DNA of 64,000 nt, taken from the NCBI GenBank assembly GCA_964549945.1, contig CAZJXD010000003.1, forward strand, positions 1 through 64,000, in the 5' to 3' direction. This stretch comes from B25-G16 sp964549945 (GTDB lineage Bacteria; Desulfobacterota; DSM-4660; Desulfatiglandales; B25-G16). Positions 1 through 7,580 of the stretch are shown here, in pieces. Each line of letters opens with the position of its first letter. Within the stretch, counting starts at the first letter, position 1. The translations under genes were made by a program, and so were the position numbers. The notes below the pieces were generated by a model. The model did no database searches. It had not been told where the DNA came from and saw nothing but the letters and a program-made list of their open reading frames with translations.

Positions 1-30
1 GGGGGCATCTAATCGGGCTATCCTAGGCAT
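1..30 (-). CDS. Start of an IS200/RAYT-like transposase, cut by the window edge
   Basis: Reading the minus strand from base 30 gives Met-Pro-Arg-Ile-Ala-Arg-Leu-Asp-Ala-Pro before the window ends. This decapeptide is the characteristic N-terminus of REP-associated tyrosine (Y1, IS200-like) transposases, which usually continue into a strand reading V/L-x-H-V-x-x-R-G. Only ten codons are visible, so the catalytic HUH motif and Tyr cannot be checked. There is no strong ribosome binding site. Such single-copy transposases often sit beside chromosomal repeats. The call rests on my memory of the family N-terminus and would fall if the next codons did not continue it. Confidence 0.5.
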   Translation of the reverse strand, partial: MPRIARLDAP

Positions 31-94
31 AGCTGCACCATACGGTCAATGATACTTTATGTCAAATTATTTAACTATTTAAGGTCGTCCCCCT

Positions 95-259
95 TTACTT
101 TACAATGACGGCAATATCTAGCATTCCGCCATAGATAAAACGCCAGAAATTCAAGTGTGGATTGGCGTTTGTATCTGTCAGCGCTCTCTTGATTCCGATG
201 CTGCGCACAACCACAACGAGGCGGTCAATCTGAGTTTTAAGGTCTTGATAAGTTGCCAT
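95..259 (-). CDS. Small hypothetical protein, probably a truncated cassette gene
   Basis: This 54-residue ORF begins MATYQDLKTQ and ends near LDIAVIVK. It is too short for most automatic callers. Its ATG lies five bases after the R' box of an attC-like site (264-322), which is where genes in integron cassettes normally start. Its C-terminus has a Trp/Phe-rich stretch (FWRFIYGGMLDIA) that looks like the middle of a longer protein domain, so a premature stop is likely. No second attC follows its stop codon, in contrast to the neighbouring cassette. I do not recognise a function. Confidence 0.45.
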   Translation of the reverse strand: MATYQDLKTQIDRLVVVVRSIGIKRALTDTNANPHLNFWRFIYGGMLDIAVIVK

Positions 260-263
260 ATCA

Positions 264-322
264 ACATAACGGGCTAATCAGCCGCGCGGCTTTTTACCTC
301 GACTGAATTTGCCTTGTTAGGT
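264..322 (-). other. attC-like recombination site (integron cassette)
   Basis: Read on the minus strand, the site starts with ACCTAAC (316-322, a perfect RYYYAAC R'' box) and ends with GTTATGT (264-270, one mismatch to the GTTRRRY R' box). The inner L''/L' arms GCAAATTCAG and CTGATTAGC pair with one mismatch and one unpaired T, the extrahelical base expected of attC. The centre contains the palindrome AGCCGCGCGGCT. Length is 59 bases, near the minimum for attC. It lies 28 bases after the stop of the Mrr-like gene and 5 bases before the next start, the geometry of cassette boundaries. Confidence 0.65.
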
Positions 323-349
323 ATTAAATTTCCAATATTATCTGTTTTA

Positions 350-1189
350 TCATTTTAATTTCTTATATTCTTCAGCCCATTTGAAAACTTGCTCAAAGTC
401 TGCAAGTGAAACTCGAAACTTTAATGCTCGACTTTCCTCAATTGCACCTTTAGTAAAATAACTCGTTGTTGCTAATATTCCATGCGTAGCTCGTTCACGT
501 TCTACTACACCATAAAGATTTCTAACAAACTCTATACCTACAGGACGTTTTGGATTATACGCTTTTGCTTCAATTAAATAACAAAGATAAATGCCATTAT
601 CTGTTCTGACTGCTCTAAGATCTAAACCGCCATCTTTAACAGGGGGTGTCAGATATGTCTCCCAACCTAATTTATGCCAAATTTCTGCTAATACTTCTTC
701 AAATTTGCGTGGCCCTAATGCAAACCATTCATTCGGATTTTTATTAAGCTTCAAAATAAGATCAGAAATCGCATTGCCCAACAAAAAGATATTATTAGAT
801 GTAAAATTTATATCGTTATTTATTAATTGAATTTTTTCCGATACACCTGATACACTTTCAATAATCTCATATACAGATGCTACTGCATTTACAAAATATG
901 ATTGATGGAACGAGTATTCATCTGCGGAAAAAAGAAATTTATCTGTACTACGAAATTGATCTAATCGTTTAGAAATATCTTTTAGAAAAGGTAATTCTGT
1001 TGGGTCAAAAAGCAGATTTGGTCTTTTTTGAAATAATATCAAATTATCTTTGATTGATCGTATTAATCCTAATTCATAGCCGGAATCCCAACCCCAAGAA
1101 TCATAATCAACCAACTGTTTCTCAGTTTCTGACAAGGCATCTAAAGCGATCGCTATTTCCCATGATAAATCAATAATTTTTGGTTTCAT
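350..1189 (-). CDS. Mrr-like restriction endonuclease
   Basis: A 279-residue protein whose last ~120 residues form an Mrr_cat (PD-(D/E)xK) nuclease domain. FEEVLAEIWHKLGWE is followed by GGLDLRAV (catalytic Asp) and LIEAKAYN (the E-x-K pair), then by a conserved G-I-L-A-T-T-S-Y-F-T-K-G-A segment. The N-terminal ~150 residues are helical and unassigned. The family cleaves DNA, often modified DNA, in the cytoplasm. The ATG at 1189 is preferred over a GTG at 1216 because the GTG falls inside the attC-like site at 1199-1261. The gene is flanked by two attC-like sites on the same strand and is AT-rich compared with the rest of the window, so it is probably a mobile cassette with a defence role. 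Confidence 0.8.
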   Translation of the reverse strand: MKPKIIDLSWEIAIALDALSETEKQLVDYDSWGWDSGYELGLIRSIKDNLILFQKRPNLLFDPTELPFLKDISKRLDQFRSTDKFLFSADEYSFHQSYFVNAVASVYEIIESVSGVSEKIQLINNDINFTSNNIFLLGNAISDLILKLNKNPNEWFALGPRKFEEVLAEIWHKLGWETYLTPPVKDGGLDLRAVRTDNGIYLCYLIEAKAYNPKRPVGIEFVRNLYGVVERERATHGILATTSYFTKGAIEESRALKFRVSLADFEQVFKWAEEYKKLK

Positions 1190-1198
1190 ATTAGAAAA

Positions 1199-1261
1199 AC
1201 CTAACAGGCTGCTCACAAGCCGAGAGGTACGAGTGGCCCTTGTGAAGCAGCAAGGTTAGAA
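1199..1261 (-). other. attC-like recombination site (integron cassette)
   Basis: On the minus strand the element runs from TTCTAAC (1255-1261, R'' with one mismatch) to GTTAGGT (1199-1205, a perfect GTTRRRY R' box). Its arms GCTGCTTCACAAG and CTTGTGAGCAGC form a perfect 12-bp stem interrupted by a single unpaired T, the diagnostic asymmetry of attC sites. A 19-base centre forms the variable terminal part. It starts 16 bases after the stop of the upstream gene and ends 10 bases before the ATG of the Mrr-like gene. Confidence 0.7.
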
Positions 1262-1276
1262 GGCTCATCTAAATAA

Positions 1277-2389
1277 TCATATATCTCTTGATAATTTTAT
1301 TAAGAAAGACATAGCATTTCTTCTTTCGATATCTCTCTTACTTTTAAAATAGTCAACAATATCGGGCACTGCAGGGGCTAAGGCAGATGCGAAAAGAGTT
1401 ATAGCTCCTGCGATCCCAAGATTAGCTAGATAAGCTAATGTAAGAGAGGGCATCTCCCACTTAATTATCTTTTTCATTACATCAGCAAAAAGGTCATCAC
1501 GGATTGCACACATATCATTTTTATATTCTATTACGCGAGGGGTAAAATCAGCAGCTATTATTTTAGCGATTTCATCAGGGGATATGTTGCCATCAATATC
1601 AGCTATTTCTGAGGCAATCTTATTAACTTCCGTGATCCAGGCACGATATGAATCTTTTGATTTTTCTCGGTATTTGAGGATATCTGTAATCTTTAATTGC
1701 TCTAACGCTTCATCGGGAATTACAGATTTAGCAATGTCTATACCTATATACGGTGCATGCTTTGAGGTACCTCCTACATATGACGAATCCGATGATCTTA
1801 GACCTATGAGTCGAGCAATATAAGGATCATCGGTCACAGGGATTGTATCTGTTTCCTCGGCAAGGATTGTTGCACTTGTGACTTTAATGGAAGCTTCTAC
1901 AAGTATTGTTTTAAATGTCTCTTTTCGTTGCGCTGGAGTAGAAACAGCAAACATATTGGGGCCATCCAACTTAAGCTTTAAGTTAAAAGCCTCATCCAAT
2001 AGATTATCATCTTGTCGCAGAGCATAGACTATTTCTTTACCCATACCACTTCCATAGTTTGCATCAAATTGGATATATTTGGATGCAAATTCGTCGCTGG
2101 AACGAAAACCTTCTAGAACCGTTTTAGCAAAAACTGAATTGTTGATATCAGCTTCAATATAGGGCCCATATAGGCCTTGCACAGGACCAGATGGTGGCTC
2201 ATGTACATCAATTAACAATGGTAAGCCAGACCAATCAATTCGTCTTGCATAAGAAGCATGGCCAATAGTCCCCCAATTATCAAAGGTAACTGACGGTCTA
2301 TCCATAAAATGTATTTCTTCTGCTATTACCAACAACCTTTTTAGTACTGGTTGATCACAGAATTCTTCACCACTGAAAAGTAGCTTCAT
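1277..2389 (-). CDS. Hypothetical protein with C-terminal membrane segment, possible cassette gene
   Basis: A 370-residue protein that I do not recognise. The N-terminal two thirds are soluble and mixed alpha/beta, with LLVIAEEIHFMDRPSV and a G-L-Y-G-P-Y-I-E-A motif. Near the C-terminus (about residues 320-345) a hydrophobic stretch, YLANLGIAGAITLFASALA, could be a membrane helix, followed by a basic tail. The ATG at 2389 has a weak GAG upstream; a GTG at 2443 would add 18 residues but has no ribosome binding site. The stop codon lies 16 bases before an attC-like site. No attC or attI is visible on its upstream side, so it would be the first surviving gene of the array. Confidence 0.6.
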   Translation of the reverse strand: MKLLFSGEEFCDQPVLKRLLVIAEEIHFMDRPSVTFDNWGTIGHASYARRIDWSGLPLLIDVHEPPSGPVQGLYGPYIEADINNSVFAKTVLEGFRSSDEFASKYIQFDANYGSGMGKEIVYALRQDDNLLDEAFNLKLKLDGPNMFAVSTPAQRKETFKTILVEASIKVTSATILAEETDTIPVTDDPYIARLIGLRSSDSSYVGGTSKHAPYIGIDIAKSVIPDEALEQLKITDILKYREKSKDSYRAWITEVNKIASEIADIDGNISPDEIAKIIAADFTPRVIEYKNDMCAIRDDLFADVMKKIIKWEMPSLTLAYLANLGIAGAITLFASALAPAVPDIVDYFKSKRDIERRNAMSFLIKLSRDI

Positions 2390-2569
2390 TTTATTCTCGG
2401 CCTTCAAACAGTGTGCATAGACGGAAAGTTTTCTATATATCACCTTTATACAATAGAAAATTTTCCATCTAATTTTATATTATGAAGATAAATATGGAAA
2501 ATGAGCATTGGGATTTCCATTTTTTATGAATATACTATATTTTTACGGAAAGCAATAAGATATTCAGGG

Positions 2570-2790
2570 CAGATCAAGCCCACAAGGGCAAAGCGATTAG
2601 GAAGCTCATAGTTCATGGCTCAAAGCAAGAATGAGATGAAACGGGGAATCGGGGAAACGGCGAATCGGAAAAGCAAATCGTATTAAGGTGTACGGCAAAG
2701 GGCATAGCGCATGGCGCATAGGGCAAAGCGCTTAGGAAGTTAGTAGCTCATGGCTGATAGAAGAAAGGCATAAGGCGAGAAGGAGGGGAA
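2570..2790 (+). repeat. Intergenic short-word repeat block
   Basis: The roughly 420-base gap upstream of the cassette gene holds an AT-rich promoter-like part (about 2444-2565) and then this block. Words such as GGGCAAAGCG, TTAGGAAG, CTCATAGTTCATGGCT and GGGAATCGGGG recur. Bases 2585-2668 are about 85% identical by eye to 7447-7528, and 2713-2775 is a shorter third copy, all in the same orientation. No reading frame or RNA gene is visible. These copies bracket the trehalose and toxin-antitoxin genes. Confidence 0.6.
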
Positions 2791-2812
2791 AGCTGGGAGG
2801 TTGATATGTACT

Positions 2813-4552
2813 TTATGTACTCTTTCTGCATTCCAAGATAGCGGAAATATTGTTTTTGGCCCACTCGTCTACCCTACGCTCCCTTTCAACGTAGGCAATG
2901 ACCCGTTCTGATAGGTGCCGTCCTTTTATCAATGCCTGTACCGTCTTCTCTCCTGCATCTTTCGGCTTCATCGGGTTAATGTACATGACCCCGTCTTCTT
3001 CACCAAAACCTTTCTGCTTGAGCACTCTCGAGGCACCGCTGGTACCCAGGACAAGTATACCCCGATCTTCCGGGTTTTTGTATTTTTGCGAAAGTATGTA
3101 CTCAAAGGCGACCAGGTTCATACCATCTTCAAGCGGTGTAACGAGCATGACATCCATTTCTTTCATGAACCGGTAGTTCTGGGGAGCGGATATTCCTTTA
3201 TCGATGTGGATGATTGGTTCATTCTGGAATTTTTTGTCTATTTTCCTCACTTCTTCTGACAGCACACTATCTAGTTTCTGATAGTCAGGGTTGTCGGATC
3301 TGCTCGGTGCCGTTACTTGATAGAAGAGGGCATCCTTTTTGAGAGCGTTAAGTTTGTTGAGGGCATGGGAAAAGATGCCGAGCCTTTCAATAAGGCCCTT
3401 TGTATAATCGCATCTCTCCAAGCCGCCGAAGATATATCTTCCCAGCTTTCTGTTATTGTTTATGTTCTGGTACAGGCTTTCCTTTCCCAATCTGTAATTA
3501 AGGAACTTCCCCGGTGACACTTCGGAGAGAATAGTGTCTACATCCAAACCTATGGGAAATACACCAAGGGTTGTAAGATGATCTCGATAGGCTATTTCAT
3601 AGAACTCCCCTTCAATTTTTATGTCAATGGGAAACCACTCCTCAAGCGCTTCGAGGTAGTTATCACAGTATTCTTTGACATGAAAGCCGATGAAATCATT
3701 AGAGAGCAAACCCCATGTGAGCTTTTGTAAAACGCCTTCCATAGTTTCAGAGAATGGATCATATATCATGTCCTTAACTCTCTTTCTTTTATCCTCCCGA
3801 ATGAGTCCCTGGATCTCATGGATATTAAAGAAAGGAGTATGCATAAATTGTCCCACGTGCATTCTTTTCCGATCTTCCTCTGATATATCCTCTTCCATGA
3901 GCAGGGCCTTGAATACTTCTGCAAGCCGCATGAGGTGGTAGTCTTGAATCCAAACGACAGTCTCATTGCGCTTTTTCAGAGTTTTTTGGCCCTTGAGAAT
4001 TTCATCAATGATCGTATTCGCAAACGTTACGCTACTGCTCGTGTATTGGATGAAGTCATTTTTTACAAAATAAGGCCTGGGAAATGTTCGTCCCTTCTTG
4101 TAGAAAAGCGGTGCTCTGGTAAGATGCATGAGGGGCCAGAGAAATCCATTGGCAAATTTTCCATAATAGCTGTGCATGTGCTTTGTGTCGAAGAAAACAA
4201 ACCTGAGATAGAAATCATACATTTGGTACCTGAAATGCATGCGGGCATCGGGTTTTATCTCAATAAGTGGAAAATGCCGAGGCGCATAGTGCTCCTTCTG
4301 CATTCTTTTGAATAATCCCGTATAATGCCCTCGTGCCACATCGATATCCCTGTCTCCCATAGAGGCACCAAGCCATGTAGTATTCCATTTTCCGGGCTTT
4401 AAAAGTCCGGCCATAGCCTTAACGAGGCCCCCTTCTCCGAATTCAGGATCCTCAGGGCGGATTCCCTTTTTCAAAGATGTATCGGCTTCTTTGAGAAAAT
4501 GGTCTGAAAAGCTAAATGGTCCCCTGTTTGAAACAATGACTAAATTGCTCAT
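2813..4552 (-). CDS. otsA: Trehalose-6-phosphate synthase-like glycosyltransferase (GT20)
   Basis: A 579-residue GT20 protein. Enzymes of this family transfer glucose from a nucleotide sugar to glucose-6-phosphate, or in GgpS relatives to glycerol-3-phosphate. Visible signatures are the N-terminal SNRGPFSF strand, WIQDYHLMRLA (the D-Y-H acceptor motif), GLERCDYTKGLIERL (Arg and Lys phosphate contacts) and TPLEDGMNLVAFEY near the C-terminus. It is about 100 residues longer than E. coli OtsA because of insertions in the first 200 residues. No otsB phosphatase is present, and the next gene upstream is a TreT-like synthase, so the acceptor is not certain. It is the last gene of a three-gene minus-strand group. 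Confidence 0.8.
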   Translation of the reverse strand: MSNLVIVSNRGPFSFSDHFLKEADTSLKKGIRPEDPEFGEGGLVKAMAGLLKPGKWNTTWLGASMGDRDIDVARGHYTGLFKRMQKEHYAPRHFPLIEIKPDARMHFRYQMYDFYLRFVFFDTKHMHSYYGKFANGFLWPLMHLTRAPLFYKKGRTFPRPYFVKNDFIQYTSSSVTFANTIIDEILKGQKTLKKRNETVVWIQDYHLMRLAEVFKALLMEEDISEEDRKRMHVGQFMHTPFFNIHEIQGLIREDKRKRVKDMIYDPFSETMEGVLQKLTWGLLSNDFIGFHVKEYCDNYLEALEEWFPIDIKIEGEFYEIAYRDHLTTLGVFPIGLDVDTILSEVSPGKFLNYRLGKESLYQNINNNRKLGRYIFGGLERCDYTKGLIERLGIFSHALNKLNALKKDALFYQVTAPSRSDNPDYQKLDSVLSEEVRKIDKKFQNEPIIHIDKGISAPQNYRFMKEMDVMLVTPLEDGMNLVAFEYILSQKYKNPEDRGILVLGTSGASRVLKQKGFGEEDGVMYINPMKPKDAGEKTVQALIKGRHLSERVIAYVERERRVDEWAKNNISAILECRKST

Positions 4553-4617
4553 CTTTTTCCTCTGCTTCGGGATCGATTTCAGGGTTTAGAATTTCCATCT
4601 TGTATATTGCTCTCTTG

Positions 4618-5850
4618 CTATGAAAGAAATATCGTATGCTCTTTCTGCTTTTCGAGCGTGAGAAGCAACAAGAGGTATTGTTTTAGGTTCTTGGTGATCA
4701 AAAAATTGTCCTTCACTCTTTGATGGCCGTTTTCACCCAATTGCTGAGCGAAATCCGGTTGGTTTATGAGCCATCGTATTCCCAGGCCTGCGCCCTCAAC
4801 AGAATGGACCAGCAGGCCGGTATACCTATCGATGATCTGGGCGGGAATACCGCCTACAGCGCCGCCAATCACTGGCCTTCTCTTCCAGAGTGCTTCCGAT
4901 ACCGTGAGGCCAAATCCCTCTCTGAGAGATTTTTGCGTTACAATATTCGAGGCACGTTGAAACGCATTGATCTCTGTAGCTACGGAAGGGCTAAACAGAA
5001 GAATGTGTATATCAGGATCATCTCCTGCTTCTGCTCGTACCATTTCCAATATGGTTTCAGTTTCGGGGTCATCTGCAGCCTTTTCTCCGACCAGAAGCAA
5101 GCGGCAGTCCACGTATTTTCGGGCCATCTTAAAGGCCTGTATGACGCCAACAGGGTCTTTCCAAGGATCATACCTCGAAATCTGGGTAACGATCGGCTTA
5201 TCTCTTGGAATTCCATAGTGCATCAAGACACTATCAATATAGGCAGCATCGAGTTCTCTGTTCTTATCTGCCAGCGGATCAATTGCCGGCTGAAAACGGT
5301 ATTGAGGGATGGTTAGTTCCGGAGAAAAAAGAGGCGACGAAAAGATAGCAGCATCATACTGCTCAACGAGTGGTTTGAGGAATCTCCAGAGGTGGGGGTG
5401 GGGATGGGACAGGTCTATATGGCATCTCCATACCCATTTGTTTTTCCGCTTCTGATTCCAGTTGATCAGCGCCAGCGGCTGGGGATCATGAATGACAATG
5501 AGGTCCTCGTCAAAATTGAGTTCATGGTTGTTTTTCTCATTGTACGTTAAATAGGTGTTGAATACAGCTTTGTTGAAATGATCCTTGTGGCCTTGCAGGG
5601 CATTATGAAAACGTTTTGTAATGTTAAAAAAGGCTTCATCCCCTGTAATCACATCCCATGTAGTTTGAATTCCCAGCTCGTTGAGGAGCGGGACAACGCG
5701 ATGAAGCATCTCAGCGACCCCACCTCCTACTTTGGTAGAGTTTACCATTTTAATGGAGCGGTCAGTCAAATGAGAGGCAAGGATCGTAAGCTCCTCAATA
5801 ATGCCGGGGCCGACCACGTCTTTATAATCAAATAAGGTCGGTTCTTTCAT
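4618..5850 (-). CDS. treT: TreT-like trehalose synthase (GT4 glycosyltransferase)
   Basis: A protein of about 410 residues with two Rossmann domains of the GT-B fold. TreT makes trehalose directly and reversibly from NDP-glucose and glucose. The sequence shows MVNSTKVGGGVAEMLHR at the N-terminal nucleotide fold, WRCHIDLS in the middle, QISRYDPWKDP at the start of the C-terminal domain and the donor-site segment KSLREGFGLTVSEALW with the E-x7-E pair, all typical of TreT. Starts at 5874 and 5901 are also possible; 5850 begins where family similarity begins, but none has a good ribosome binding site. The neighbouring OtsA-like gene supports a role in trehalose or compatible-solute metabolism. 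Confidence 0.82.
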   Translation of the reverse strand: MKEPTLFDYKDVVGPGIIEELTILASHLTDRSIKMVNSTKVGGGVAEMLHRVVPLLNELGIQTTWDVITGDEAFFNITKRFHNALQGHKDHFNKAVFNTYLTYNEKNNHELNFDEDLIVIHDPQPLALINWNQKRKNKWVWRCHIDLSHPHPHLWRFLKPLVEQYDAAIFSSPLFSPELTIPQYRFQPAIDPLADKNRELDAAYIDSVLMHYGIPRDKPIVTQISRYDPWKDPVGVIQAFKMARKYVDCRLLLVGEKAADDPETETILEMVRAEAGDDPDIHILLFSPSVATEINAFQRASNIVTQKSLREGFGLTVSEALWKRRPVIGGAVGGIPAQIIDRYTGLLVHSVEGAGLGIRWLINQPDFAQQLGENGHQRVKDNFLITKNLKQYLLLLLTLEKQKEHTIFLS

Positions 5851-5924
5851 GTTGTTGCTTTGGTGTTTCACCATTGGAGTCGAAGGGTATTCAGGGTACA
5901 AGCCTACCTAAACGAACCCTCGTG

Positions 5925-6575
5925 TTATCGCTCCTCGGAATATTCATCGATGAGCTGAATGATACGAGTTCTCAGTCCTTCCATGGTGTATGCATCGAGG
6001 TCAATCCTTTTTATCTTTTGCGCCAGATCCGGAAGATTAAGGCTCGATTCTATCCATGTTGAGAAGTCATCGGCGTGAAGGTCTTTCTCCAGCCGACATT
6101 CGATAAAATGGAAGTATATCGAATAAATACTGATGGTTGCCAGCACCTCCCGAAACGATTTTAGATCATAGGCGAACTTATCGGTCAGGTATACTATCCT
6201 GATAATATCATAAAGGTAGAAAGGATCATCGGCTCTCTTCCGAAAGGCCTTGGATTCCCGGCCCCTGTATTCTTCAATGATTTCAATAAGCCGCATTCTC
6301 AGGGTTCGCAGGGTACGGTATTCAGACAAATCAATGGACATTATTTTCTCTGCGAGGGCTTTTTCATTAAGGCTGCTAGAAATCCAGTAGGTAAAATCGT
6401 TGTTGTAGGGCAGCCGTATCTCTCTCATCTTCATATACGCTGAAAAGGTGTGGTAGAATATGGATGTATCCGTGCATGTCTTTATGAGAGCAAGCAGGCC
6501 GTCAAGGCTTTCAGCCTTTCGGCCAGTGAGCCTCTCCAGGGATGCGCTGGATAGAAATTGAAATACGTCGGTCAT
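5925..6575 (-). CDS. Internally duplicated protein of unknown function next to trehalose genes
   Basis: A 216-residue soluble protein starting MTDVFQFLSS. The ATG at 6575 has TAGGATA upstream and is preferred to a start at 6638, whose extra residues look like translated spacer. The protein consists of two similar halves: each has a hydrophobic helix pair, a segment of the form D-F-(T/S)-x-W-I-(S/E)-S-S-L-N and a closing I-D-L-x-x-Y-x-x-x-x-L-R-x-R-x-I-x-x-I-x-E-Y. This resembles the uncharacterised DUF5752 family as I remember it, which tends to neighbour sugar-metabolism genes. It probably heads the trehalose operon. The biochemical role is unknown. Confidence 0.7.
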   Translation of the reverse strand: MTDVFQFLSSASLERLTGRKAESLDGLLALIKTCTDTSIFYHTFSAYMKMREIRLPYNNDFTYWISSSLNEKALAEKIMSIDLSEYRTLRTLRMRLIEIIEEYRGRESKAFRKRADDPFYLYDIIRIVYLTDKFAYDLKSFREVLATISIYSIYFHFIECRLEKDLHADDFSTWIESSLNLPDLAQKIKRIDLDAYTMEGLRTRIIQLIDEYSEER

Positions 6576-6710
6576 GATTTTATTGTATCCTAACGTAGTA
6601 TTCATTGCCCAGCCAGCAGAAAGCTGAAAGCGCCCCATTTAGGTCTCGCCAAAGGCATTATAAAAATGCTCGCCTTCAACCTTAGGATTTCGAATTTACA
6701 AGCCATAGTA

Positions 6711-7124
6711 CTAATGCTGACCTGTGTGTGTATCGAGAAATTCCTTGGGAGTCATAATTGTAATACCCATGTAATCTCCTATTGCAAGGAGACTTTTATC
6801 TCCTGAGATGATACAGGCAGCCTTCAAGGCGACCGCACATTCAATGAACTTGTCATCATCAGGGTCTTCCTCCACGATGTGCAGATTGGGTGTCTTTGCG
6901 GTGAAAAGCGCGTGTACACCATGGGCAAAAAGACCTAACAGTTCGCTGAGCTCCTGCTCTCCTTCTAAGGCGAGGCGTTGGAGAACGGCGATGTATTCAT
7001 CCGCGATCGGTTTAGAGAGGCACAGGGTGAGCTGCCCGGACTTCCATAGGTCTACGATCTTCCGAGGATTACCGCCGAAGAAAGAGGAAACGAAGATATT
7101 CGTGTCGATCACTACCTTGATCAC
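6711..7124 (-). CDS. PIN-domain toxin (VapC-like ribonuclease)
   Basis: A 137-residue PIN domain. The acidic Mg2+ site is visible as V-I-D-T-N-I-F near residue 7, a mid-protein Glu in IADEYIAVL, Asp residues in DPDDDKFIECA and the closing S-G-D-K-S-L-L. Members of this subgroup are annotated as putative toxin component, PIN family, and act as endoribonucleases on tRNA or mRNA. The GTG start overlaps the stop of the upstream RHH antitoxin by four bases (GTGA), the usual arrangement for translational coupling of antitoxin and toxin. Confidence 0.88.
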   Translation of the reverse strand: MIKVVIDTNIFVSSFFGGNPRKIVDLWKSGQLTLCLSKPIADEYIAVLQRLALEGEQELSELLGLFAHGVHALFTAKTPNLHIVEEDPDDDKFIECAVALKAACIISGDKSLLAIGDYMGITIMTPKEFLDTHTGQH

Positions 7125-7366
7125 CGTTTGGCTCTCACTTCCTGGATAGCGCGTGTGATATCCTCGGGGCTAAAGCCACGTGATGACATTTTGGTACCGA
7201 TACGCTTCCATAGGTCATCAATATACAAGCCTATGTCGCGATCCCTGACATAGTCTTCAAGCAATTCCCTGACTACTTCACTGATGCTCTTTCCCTCGGA
7301 CTTGGCGATGGAATTGACCTTGGCCTTAAGCTCGGGATCGATTCGAATCATCATTTGGCTTTGCAT
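7121..7366 (-). CDS. Ribbon-helix-helix antitoxin
   Basis: An 81-residue protein starting MQSQMMIRIDPELK, with an RHH DNA-binding fold (strand MMIRID, helices ELKAKVNSIAKSEG and SISEVVRELLEDYV). The C-terminal tail DDLWKRIGTKMSSRGFSPEDI would bind and block the PIN toxin encoded next. A GGAG nine bases before the ATG at 7366 supports this start over an extended one at 7405. RHH antitoxins normally repress their own operon. Confidence 0.85.
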   Translation of the reverse strand: MQSQMMIRIDPELKAKVNSIAKSEGKSISEVVRELLEDYVRDRDIGLYIDDLWKRIGTKMSSRGFSPEDITRAIQEVRAKR

Positions 7367-7394
7367 TTTTTTAACTCCGATAGTATTGCTATAA

Positions 7395-7404
7395 TGTATA
7401 TACA
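7395..7404. promoter_or_regulatory. Candidate operator of the toxin-antitoxin pair
   Basis: TGTATATACA is a perfect 10-bp palindrome 29 bases upstream of the antitoxin start, in a short AT-rich promoter-like stretch (7381-7420). RHH antitoxins usually bind such short palindromes in their own promoter. Binding here is inferred from position only. Confidence 0.4.
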
Positions 7405-7426
7405 ATATATATTAACAGAGTGCAAG

Positions 7427-7580
7427 GCGAAAAGAGGCATGGCGCAAAGGGCAAAGTGCTTAGGAAGCTCATAGTTCATAGCTGATAGCAAGAATGAGAT
7501 GAAAAGGGGAATCGGAGAATCGGAGAAAGACATAGAAGAAAGGTGAAAGGAAAAGTAGGTTCACCGTTCCGGGTTCAAGG
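7427..7580 (+). repeat. Intergenic short-word repeat block, second copy
   Basis: Bases 7447-7528 repeat the block at 2585-2668 (GGGCAAAG, TTAGGAAGCTCATAGTTCAT, AGCAAGAATGAGATGAAA, GGGAATCGG). The block ends at 7560-7588 in a small inverted repeat, CACCGTT and AACGGTG, that runs into the stop codon of ogt and could act as a weak terminator. Confidence 0.6.

Noticed and set aside
1190..1216. GTG start for the Mrr-like gene
   Set aside because: It lies inside the attC-like site; the ATG at 1189 has the normal cassette spacing.
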